Assembly: GCA_937915065.1 (NCBI GenBank)
Contig: CALDMR010000166.1
Span: 1-9,598 of the forward strand
Reading direction: 5' to 3'
DNA: 9,598 nucleotides
Origin: an uncultured Clostridia bacterium
GTDB taxonomy: Bacteria > Bacillota > Clostridia > Oscillospirales > Oscillospiraceae
The translations under genes were made by a program, and so were the position numbers. The notes beneath the pieces were generated by a model. The model was not told the origin of the DNA. It made no database searches and worked only from the letters and a program-made list of their open reading frames with translations. Shown here in pieces: positions 1 through 5,686 of this stretch. The stretch's first letter is position 1. Each line of letters begins with the position of its first letter.

Positions 1-21
1 CCCCGCCCCGCAAAAGCGCAA

Positions 22-57
22 AAAATCACCGCAGAACCTTCGTTCTGCGGTGATTTT
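22..57 (-). terminator. Rho-independent terminator of gdhA
   Basis: A perfect 16-bp stem (arms 22-37 and 42-57) closes on a 4-nt loop at 38-41. On the minus strand it is followed by a run of T residues. It begins about 28 nt past the gdhA stop codon, which is the expected place for an intrinsic terminator of that gene. Confidence 0.93.
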
Positions 58-85
58 ATTTTCGATATGCAGTGAAACCCCGTTC

Positions 86-1447
86 TCAGAAAATGCCCTG
101 TGCCATCATGGCATCAGCCACCTTCTGGAAACCGGCAATATTGGCGCCAGCCACCAGATCATAGCCCAAACCATACCGTTCGGCCATCTCCACAGATGTG
201 TTGTAAATATTGGTCATAATGGTATGCAGCTTTTCATCCACCTCTTCGGCAGACCAATACAGCCGCTCGGCATTCTGCGCCATCTCCAGCTCAGAAACAG
301 ACACACCGCCGGCATTCACAGCCTTGGAGGGCGCCACCACAATATGTTTCTGGCTCTTCAGGAATTCCAGCGCATCATTGGTGGTGGGCATATTTGCCAC
401 CTCAATATAGTACTTCACGCCGGATTCGGCAATCTTCTTTGCAGACTCCAGATCGACATCGTTCTGCGTTGCGGAAGGCATATAGATATCCACATCCTGA
501 ACGCCCCAGCACTTCTCGCCTGCAACAAATTCGCATCCAAACCGATCGGCATAGGGCTTGCAGTGCATCGGATCTTTGGCACGCATCTCCAGGATGAAGT
601 CCAGCTTTTCTTCGGTATCCACGCCGTCAGGATCATGGATATAGCCGTCAGGGCCGGAGAAATAGGTCACCTTAGCGCCCAGCTCATGGCATTTCTTCAT
701 AATACCCCAACTCACATTGCCGTAGCCGGACAGCGCAATGCGCTTGCCCTGGATCTCTTCTCCGTCGTGCTTCAGGGCCTCGACCAAATAATAAACCGCG
801 CCGAATCCGGTCGCCTCAGGGCGCAGCACGGAACCGCCGGTGCAAACAGCCTTGCCGGATACAGCGCAGAACTCGGCGGCGCCGACAATACGGCGGTATT
901 GGCCGTAGAGATATCCCATCTCGCGACCGCCTACGCCCAAATCACCGGCAGGGCAGTCAATATCCTGGCCGATGTGGCGATACAGCTCTGTCATATAAGC
1001 CTGACAGAAGCGCATCACTTCAGCATCGCTGCGGCCGCGTGGGTCAAAGTCGGAACCACCCTTGGCGCCGCCGATGGGCAGGCCGGTCATAGCATCCTTA
1101 AAGACCTGCTCGAAGCCCAGGAATTTGACGATAGACAGATTGACGGAGGGATCAAACCGCAGGCCGCCTTTGAAGGGCCCCAGGGCAGCATTGAACTGCA
1201 CGCGATAACCGCGGTTCACATGCCACTCATGGTTGTCATCCTCCCAAGTCACACGAAACTCGACAACGCGCTCGGGCTCAACCATGCGCTCCAGCAGCGC
1301 AGCTTTTTCATATTCGGGGTGCGCGCTGATAACAGGCTCCAAAGAGGACAGAACCTCTTCAACCGTCTGCAAAAATTCCGGTTCATTCGGATTGCGCGCC
1401 ACAACGCCATCGTACACGCGCTGAACATATTCACTGGTAAATTTCAT
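86..1447 (-). CDS. gdhA: Glutamate dehydrogenase (hexameric, GdhA type)
   Basis: This enzyme interconverts 2-oxoglutarate plus ammonium and L-glutamate using NAD(P)H, in the cytoplasm, linking nitrogen assimilation or amino-acid fermentation to central carbon. The protein is 453 aa, the usual size for the hexameric family. The substrate domain carries GPFKGGLRF (Lys93), Lys117, the catalytic loop LPIGGAKGGSDFDP at 123-136 (Lys129) and CPAGDLGVGGREMGYLYGQY around Asp169. These match the active-site lysines and aspartate known in Clostridium symbiosum GDH, shifted by four. The nucleotide-binding glycine motif is SGYGNVSWG (240-248), and the following GPDGY resembles the clostridial NAD-type enzyme. 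NAD preference is therefore my lean, but it is not proven. I chose the start at 1447 because AAAGGGGAC lies 7 nt upstream. An in-frame ATG at 1501 adds 18 residues but has no usable ribosome binding site. The gene is monocistronic, with its own promoter and terminator. Confidence 0.97.
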   Translation of the reverse strand: MKFTSEYVQRVYDGVVARNPNEPEFLQTVEEVLSSLEPVISAHPEYEKAALLERMVEPERVVEFRVTWEDDNHEWHVNRGYRVQFNAALGPFKGGLRFDPSVNLSIVKFLGFEQVFKDAMTGLPIGGAKGGSDFDPRGRSDAEVMRFCQAYMTELYRHIGQDIDCPAGDLGVGGREMGYLYGQYRRIVGAAEFCAVSGKAVCTGGSVLRPEATGFGAVYYLVEALKHDGEEIQGKRIALSGYGNVSWGIMKKCHELGAKVTYFSGPDGYIHDPDGVDTEEKLDFILEMRAKDPMHCKPYADRFGCEFVAGEKCWGVQDVDIYMPSATQNDVDLESAKKIAESGVKYYIEVANMPTTNDALEFLKSQKHIVVAPSKAVNAGGVSVSELEMAQNAERLYWSAEEVDEKLHTIMTNIYNTSVEMAERYGLGYDLVAGANIAGFQKVADAMMAQGIF

Positions 1448-1541
1448 TTTAATGTCCCCTTTGCTTGCAAAATTGCAGACACGGCACAGCGGTGGAGCCA
1501 TGTCCTGTTTGCGTTCAAAAGCTTTGAAAAAATCTGGTATT

Positions 1542-1569
1542 ATTATAGCAGAAGATTTTCATAACACAA
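1542..1569 (-). promoter_or_regulatory. gdhA promoter (extended -10)
   Basis: On the minus strand there is a perfect -10 TATAAT (1542-1547) with an upstream TGC that makes it an extended -10. A weak -35 TTGTGT (1564-1569) lies 16 bp away. An AT-rich stretch at about 1570-1603 could act as an UP element and includes the dyad TTTAC-A-GTAAA (1576-1586). Just downstream of the predicted start site lies the dyad TTCAAA-AGC-TTTGAA (1514-1528), which could be an operator. The promoter call rests on sequence and position; the operator is a guess. Confidence 0.8.
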
Positions 1570-1643
1570 TATTTTTTTACAGTAAATTGTTAAATTTTTT
1601 GTTCGCGCGCATTTAGGCAATCTTTTGTCCGCGACAGAAAAAA

Positions 1644-1668
1644 CGGCGGAGCGCTTCCCGCTCCGCCG
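1644..1668 (-). terminator. Rho-independent terminator of the CBS gene
   Basis: A 10-bp GC-rich stem (1644-1653 with 1659-1668) encloses a 5-nt loop. On the minus strand a run of six T residues (opposite 1638-1643) follows. It lies 25 nt after the stop codon of the CBS-domain gene. Confidence 0.92.
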
Positions 1669-1693
1669 CCAATCGCAGAAGGCCCCGCCCGCC

Positions 1694-2113
1694 TTACGCC
1701 GTGACCATCACCGGCGCCGTTTTGGCCTTTTCCGCAAAATACTGCACAATATCCTTCCGATCCACCACGCCGACAAAAACGCCGCGGTCATCCACGATGG
1801 GCACAAACGCGCCGCGCATGGCCGCTTGTTTCAGCTCCTCGTCAGTGGCCGTGATTTTCAGGGCAGGGATCCTTCCCCGGCTGACAAAGGTGCCGATCTT
1901 ATCATCCTTGACCGCATCATAGCCGCCATAGTCCAGCACATGCCATAGAAAATCCCCCTCGTCCACCGCGCCAAGGTATGCCCCTTCCTGACTCACCACC
2001 GGAATATCCCGGCACCCGTGGCTGCGCATAAACCGCAGCGCCTGCTGCACCGTTTTATAATCGTAAAGAAATGCAAGATCTGTCTTTCTGTGTAAAAAAC
2101 GAATAATATTCAC
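1694..2113 (-). CDS. Small stand-alone protein with two CBS domains
   Basis: This is a 139-aa protein made of a CBS pair and little else. CBS 1 is at about residues 7-58 (LYDYKTVQQALRFM...IPVVSQEGAYLGAVDEGDFLW) and CBS 2 at about 75-127 (FVPIVDDRGVFVGVVDRKDIVQYF). CBS pairs (Bateman modules) bind adenine nucleotides or dinucleotides such as AMP, ATP or c-di-AMP and act as energy or signal sensors. The ligand here cannot be read from sequence. There is no membrane segment or catalytic domain, so it probably acts by binding a partner protein. I favour the GTG at 2113 because AGAGGTGA sits 6 nt upstream and the protein then starts MNIIRFL, as in related clostridial proteins. An in-frame GTG at 2125 would add four residues. 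It lies directly upstream of gdhA but has its own terminator, so co-transcription is unlikely. Confidence 0.88.
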   Translation of the reverse strand: MNIIRFLHRKTDLAFLYDYKTVQQALRFMRSHGCRDIPVVSQEGAYLGAVDEGDFLWHVLDYGGYDAVKDDKIGTFVSRGRIPALKITATDEELKQAAMRGAFVPIVDDRGVFVGVVDRKDIVQYFAEKAKTAPVMVTA

Positions 2114-2160
2114 TCTGCTTTTCACCTCTTCTTCCAGGTTCCAGATGTCTTGATGAATAA

Positions 2161-2175
2161 ATTATAACAGAAGAT
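2161..2175 (-). promoter_or_regulatory. Promoter of the CBS gene (extended -10)
   Basis: On the minus strand a perfect TATAAT (2161-2166) is preceded by TGT, giving an extended -10. No good -35 is visible at 16-18 bp. The perfect dyad ACAAATTTGT (2180-2189) occupies the -35 area and could be a regulator site. The 15 nt ATCTTCTGTTATAAT match the gdhA promoter at 14 positions. Confidence 0.7.
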
Positions 2176-2279
2176 CTTTACAAATTTGTGAACAACCGGC
2201 GTGAAATAATCACCAAAAAAAGAATCTGTTTTTCGGCGGCCCGCACAGCCCCCTCCGGCATGGAATAGGCGTACATGGA

Positions 2280-2307
2280 AAAAGCCGGCTGAATTCAGCC
2301 GGCTTTT
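2280..2307 (-). terminator. Rho-independent terminator of the DegV gene
   Basis: This is a perfect 28-bp palindrome centred on GAATTC, giving a GC-rich stem with a tight AATT loop. It is flanked by A residues on one side and T residues on the other. It lies 19 nt beyond the DegV stop codon. The T-run on the minus strand suits termination of the DegV gene; the symmetry would allow action in both directions. Confidence 0.9.
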
Positions 2308-2326
2308 GTATGTTTATGCATTTTTA

Positions 2327-3169
2327 TCAGAAGGCCACGACCACGCCGCCATCGCCGGCATACACGGTGCTGATGCCGCCGGTGCGGACAATTTCCACCC
2401 GGGCAAAGGGCAGCTTCTTCAGCAGCAGGTTCCGCACATAAAGGGCCCGATCCTGGCAGTTGCAGTGGGAAATGACCAGCGCACGCCCTTGGATGCCGTG
2501 TTTTTTCGCCTTTTCCGCCGCGGCATCTGCCATTTTGGACAGGGCCTGCTTCACGCTCAGCGCCTGGCCCACTTTGCTGATGGTGCCGGCAGGCGTGCCT
2601 TCCATCACCAGCTTAATGTGCAGCGTGCCCGTGATCAGCGCCTGCATTTCGCTCAGACGGCCGTTCTTGCGCAGGTTATCCAGATTTTCCAACACAAACA
2701 TGGTGGTCAGATGGGCAATAAAATGATCCATTTCGCCCACCACCTGCTCAAAGGGCAGGCCAGCGCGGCACAGCTCAAATAGCTTGATCAGCAGGGCGCT
2801 CTGCCCGGCGGAGGCTGAATGAGAATTGAAAATATGGATCTTCTTGTCCGGATGCTCTTCCAGATAAATATCCCGGGCCTGGATCGCACTGTTATAAGAT
2901 CCGCTGAGTTCAGCCGACAGGGTGATCACATATACCTCGTCCGCCCCCTCAAAGGCGTCCATATACCACTGGGGCGCGGGACAGGCAGTGCCCGTTCCCT
3001 CCGGAGACGCCGCCATGCGGGCGATCAGGTCGTCGGTCGTCAGCATGCCGTTGTCCACATATTCCTGATTGCCCACGCGGATAATCAGGGGCACCATGGT
3101 ATATTCCGGCGCATCCTGCAATTCCGGCACAGGATCGGTGCAGCTGTCGCCAATAATTTTGAAACTCAT
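2327..3169 (-). CDS. DegV-family fatty-acid-binding protein (FakB type)
   Basis: At 280 aa this is a full-length DegV-family protein. Characterised members (FakB) bind a fatty acid and present it to the kinase FakA, feeding exogenous fatty acids into phospholipid synthesis. The N-terminus has the family motif IGDSCTD (6-12). LSAELSGSYNSA (84-95) is the usual LSxxLSGTYxSA, and LENLDNLRKNGRLS (160-173) is the conserved L..L.K.GR block. The loop normally reading TSQPSP is TACPAP (61-66), which keeps the Thr. The C-terminal motif normally close to GTHxGPGA reads STVYAGDGG (267-275), so the family histidine appears to be missing; this may mark a subfamily with a different ligand. The start at 3169 has GGAG 7 nt upstream and is preferred over an in-frame ATG at 3187. 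No FakA partner is in the window. The fatty-acid role is inferred from the family. Confidence 0.93.
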   Translation of the reverse strand: MSFKIIGDSCTDPVPELQDAPEYTMVPLIIRVGNQEYVDNGMLTTDDLIARMAASPEGTGTACPAPQWYMDAFEGADEVYVITLSAELSGSYNSAIQARDIYLEEHPDKKIHIFNSHSASAGQSALLIKLFELCRAGLPFEQVVGEMDHFIAHLTTMFVLENLDNLRKNGRLSEMQALITGTLHIKLVMEGTPAGTISKVGQALSVKQALSKMADAAAEKAKKHGIQGRALVISHCNCQDRALYVRNLLLKKLPFARVEIVRTGGISTVYAGDGGVVVAF

Positions 3170-3229
3170 AAGCAATCTCCAGATCAAATTTAGTATTCAA
3201 AACCATATTACATGATAATTGTTACTCAT

Positions 3230-3258
3230 AGTATATGCTTTTCCCCGGGCCTTGTCAA
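3230..3258 (-). promoter_or_regulatory. Sigma-A promoter of the DegV gene
   Basis: A perfect -35 TTGACA (3253-3258) is separated by 17 bp from -10 TATACT (3230-3235) on the minus strand. This is close to the vegetative consensus and the best promoter in the window. The leader is about 55 nt. Upstream of the -35 lies the dyad AATTT-n5-AAATT (3262-3276), which differs from the CodY box consensus at three positions; it is suggestive only. Confidence 0.88.
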
Positions 3259-3318
3259 TTGAATTTGCAAGAAATTGAACAAATATTTTGACACCTTTTC
3301 GCAAATGTCAGCCTTTGT

Positions 3319-3711
3319 TCATTCCATGGATCTGCCTCCGAAGCCCGCCCGCAGCAGATCCTGCAGCGTGTGTTCTTCAAAGGCCCCCGTCCGGTTGGCA
3401 CACAGCACCCGCAATTCCGGCGCAAATTCGCAAAGGAACTGCCGGCACAGGCCGCAGGGCGTACACACTTCCTCTCCGGAGCCGGCCACCGCCAGCGCGG
3501 AAAAGGCCCGCTTCCCGGCGCTGATCGCCTGGGCCGCTGCAGCCCGCTCAGCACAAAGGCCGCAGGGATAGGATGCATTTTCAATATTGCAGCCTGTGTA
3601 CACGCTGCCATCCGCACACAGCAGCGCAGCGCCCACCAGGAAATGGGAATAGGGCGCATAGGCCTTTTCCCGGGCCCCCAGGGCCAGAGAAATCAGTTCG
3701 TGATCTGTCAT
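3319..3711 (-). CDS. cdd: Cytidine deaminase
   Basis: This enzyme hydrolyses cytidine and deoxycytidine to uridine and deoxyuridine plus ammonia, as part of pyrimidine salvage in the cytoplasm. The protein is 130 aa, as in the homotetrameric class. Zinc ligands Cys53, Cys86 and Cys89 (in CAER and PCGLC) and the proton-shuttling Glu55 fall at the same residue numbers as in the Bacillus subtilis enzyme. Phe24 and the nucleoside-binding CNIENASY segment (Asn42, Glu44) are also present. The start at 3711 is set by GGAGG 7 nt upstream; an in-frame codon six residues earlier is less likely. There is no clear terminator before the DegV promoter at 3258, so some read-through into DegV is possible. 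Confidence 0.96.
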   Translation of the reverse strand: MTDHELISLALGAREKAYAPYSHFLVGAALLCADGSVYTGCNIENASYPCGLCAERAAAAQAISAGKRAFSALAVAGSGEEVCTPCGLCRQFLCEFAPELRVLCANRTGAFEEHTLQDLLRAGFGGRSME

Positions 3712-3733
3712 GGCAATTCCTCCCAGCAAATAC

Positions 3734-3769
3734 GAAGGCCCGCGCAGCCCTTCCGCTGCGCGGGCCTTC
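3734..3769 (-). terminator. Strong hairpin between the exporter operon and cdd, probable terminator
   Basis: A perfect 15-bp GC-rich stem (3734-3748 with 3755-3769) encloses a 6-nt loop. It lies 45 nt past the last exporter gene, which fits a terminator. The minus-strand tail (TTCGTATTTG) is only moderately T-rich, however, and the hairpin also falls at the predicted 5' end of the cdd mRNA, 15 nt upstream of its ribosome binding site. Termination is the more likely role; an mRNA 5' stabiliser is an alternative. Confidence 0.65.
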
Positions 3770-3779
3770 TTCCGTCTAT

Positions 3780-3808
3780 ATCATATCACACCGGCCCCGG
3801 ATTGACCA
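3780..3808 (-). promoter_or_regulatory. Possible cdd promoter
   Basis: On the minus strand TATGAT (3780-3785) lies 17 bp from TGGTCA (3803-3808), a 4/6 match to the -35 consensus. It sits between the exporter stop codon and the hairpin at 3734-3769. It is the best candidate for independent cdd expression, but it is modest. Confidence 0.45.
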
Positions 3809-3814
3809 GGAAAA

Positions 3815-5686
3815 TCAGCTCAATTCCGCCTGCCCGGTGTACAGCTGGTAGTAGCGTCCCTTCTCGGCCAGCAGCTCGTCATGGCTGCCCCGCTCGATGA
3901 TCTCGCCCTGTTCCAACACCATAATGGCCTGGGAGTTGCGCACAGTGCTCAAGCGGTGGGCAATGACAAACACGGTGCGGCCCGCCATCAGGCGGTCCAT
4001 TCCCTTTTCAATAAGTTTCTCCGTGCGGGTGTCGATGGAAGAAGTGGCTTCATCCAAAATCAGCACCGGAGGATCGGCCACGGCCGCCCGGGCAATGGCC
4101 AGCAGCTGGCGCTGTCCCTGGCTCAGGTTGCCGCCGTCGCCGCCCAGGCGCGTTTCATAGCCCTGGGGCAGGTGCCGGATAAAGCCATCCGCATTGGCCA
4201 GTTTGGCCGCCGCCACCACTTCCTCGTCCGTCGCATCCAGCTTGCCATAGCGAATGTTGTCCGCAATGGTACCGGTAAACAGATGGGTATCCTGGAGCAC
4301 AATGCCCAGAGAGCGGCGCAGCGCGCTCTTCTCAATTTCCTGCACATTGATCCCGTCGTAGGTAATGTCGCCGCTTTGGATCTCATAAAAGCGGTTGATC
4401 AGATTGGTGATCGTGGTTTTGCCCGCACCGGTGGAGCCAACAAAAGCAATCTTCTGGCCCGGCTTGGCAAACAGGCTGATGTCGCGGAGAATGACCTTTT
4501 CCTCATTATAACCAAAAACCACATGGTTAAACCGCACATCGCCCATCAGGGGCACCAGCGTGCCGTCGGTCTTTTTCCAGGCCCAATCCAGGGTGCGGCG
4601 ATCCGTCTCCACCAGATTGCCGTTCTCGTCGCCGGTAATATTCACCAGCGTCACTTTACCCTCGTTCACCTCGCTGGGCTCTTCCATCACCTCAAATACC
4701 CGCTCGGCGCCGGCAATGGCCGCCAGCACCGTATTCACCTGCTGAGAGATCTGTGCGATGGGCTGGGACACCTGGCGGGTATAGTTCAGAAACGCCACCA
4801 GCGTATCCAGGCGGAACGCGCCGGAAATGGCCAGCAGGCCGCCGATGCAGCAGGTCAGGGCATAGTTGATGTGGGAGATGTTGCCCATGGCCGGCATCAT
4901 GGCGCCGGCAAAGGACTGGGCCGCAGTGGCAGAGCGGCGGTAGGCTTCGTTGACCGCGGCAAATCCTTCCTTGGCCGCCTGCTCGTGGTTAAAGACCTGG
5001 ACCACTTTCTGGCCTTCGATCATTTCCTCGATATAGCCGTTGACCGCACCGATATCCTTCTGCTGTTCGGCAAAGTAATAGCGGCTGCGTTTACCGATTT
5101 GTTTCACCACCACCAGCATCAGCACCAGCACGCCCACTGTGATCAGCGTTAAGCGCCAGCTGAGATAAAACATCATGCCCATCACACCGGCAAAGGTCAG
5201 CGCGCCGGAGATCAGGCTGCCGATACTGTTGTTGATCATTTCGCTGATGGTATCAATATCGTTGGTATAGCGGCTCATCAGTTCGCCGTGGGTGTGCTTG
5301 TCAAAATACTTGATGGGCAGGGACTGCATTTTTTCAAACAGATCCCGGCGGATCGCATACACCGTTTTCTGGGAGATATGCACCATCAGCCGGGCATATG
5401 CAAAGGAGCACAGCGCGCCCGCGATGTAAATGCCGGCCATCAATATCAGCACCTGGGCCAGCCCCTGGAAGTCACCCTCCAGAATACGGGCCGTGGCAGG
5501 TTTCAGCAAAAACGATCCGCCCACCGTGCAGGCCGTGCTGATCAGCAGGAACACAACGACCATGCCCAGCAGGATCTTATACCGCCCCACATAGCCCATC
5601 AGGGCGCCCAGGGTCTTTTTCATGTTTTTGGGTTTGGCGAATCCGCCCTTTCCGTGGCCGTGACCATGGCCCATGCCTTTAGCCAT
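3815..5686 (-). CDS. ABC exporter subunit with catalytic ATPase site (TM288/LmrD/BmrD-like)
   Basis: This is a 623-aa half-transporter: a six-helix membrane domain (about 30-330) fused to a nucleotide-binding domain (about 385-620). Walker A is GSTGAGKTT (417-425), the Q-loop is VLQD (463-466), Walker B is VLILDE (541-546) with the catalytic Glu546, and the H-loop is IAHRLST with His577. The signature is LSQGQ (521-525) instead of LSGGQ. In heterodimeric exporters such as TM287/288 the partner with an intact Glu and His carries exactly this weakened signature. The linker at about 338-385 is long, as is common in this subunit class. The N-terminus MAKGMGHGHGHGKGG is His/Gly-rich and unusual. 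It overlaps the upstream exporter gene by 8 nt, with a GGGGGGAG ribosome binding site inside that gene's end, so translation is probably coupled. It likely exports drugs or other amphipathic compounds; the substrate is unknown. Confidence 0.96.
   Translation of the reverse strand: MAKGMGHGHGHGKGGFAKPKNMKKTLGALMGYVGRYKILLGMVVVFLLISTACTVGGSFLLKPATARILEGDFQGLAQVLILMAGIYIAGALCSFAYARLMVHISQKTVYAIRRDLFEKMQSLPIKYFDKHTHGELMSRYTNDIDTISEMINNSIGSLISGALTFAGVMGMMFYLSWRLTLITVGVLVLMLVVVKQIGKRSRYYFAEQQKDIGAVNGYIEEMIEGQKVVQVFNHEQAAKEGFAAVNEAYRRSATAAQSFAGAMMPAMGNISHINYALTCCIGGLLAISGAFRLDTLVAFLNYTRQVSQPIAQISQQVNTVLAAIAGAERVFEVMEEPSEVNEGKVTLVNITGDENGNLVETDRRTLDWAWKKTDGTLVPLMGDVRFNHVVFGYNEEKVILRDISLFAKPGQKIAFVGSTGAGKTTITNLINRFYEIQSGDITYDGINVQEIEKSALRRSLGIVLQDTHLFTGTIADNIRYGKLDATDEEVVAAAKLANADGFIRHLPQGYETRLGGDGGNLSQGQRQLLAIARAAVADPPVLILDEATSSIDTRTEKLIEKGMDRLMAGRTVFVIAHRLSTVRNSQAIMVLEQGEIIERGSHDELLAEKGRYYQLYTGQAELS

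Noticed and set aside
1448..1501. An 18-residue N-terminal extension of glutamate dehydrogenase containing CRVC
   Set aside because: The upstream ATG lacks a properly spaced ribosome binding site, while the downstream ATG at 1447 has a good one and gives the family length.
50..1564. A 504-codon plus-strand open frame opposite gdhA
   Set aside because: It is antisense to a gene with clear catalytic motifs, has no ribosome binding site, is rich in His/Gln/Ala as expected from reading GC-biased codons backwards, and begins inside the gdhA terminator.
3200..3230. A Fur-box-like sequence (TGATAAT...) just after the DegV promoter
   Set aside because: Only one half matches the 7-1-7 consensus; the second half agrees at about three of seven positions.
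3881..5152. A 423-codon plus-strand open frame opposite the catalytic exporter subunit
   Set aside because: It is the antisense shadow of a well-supported ABC transporter gene; its composition (His, Gln, Gly, Arg) is that of reverse-read codons and no motif is recognisable.
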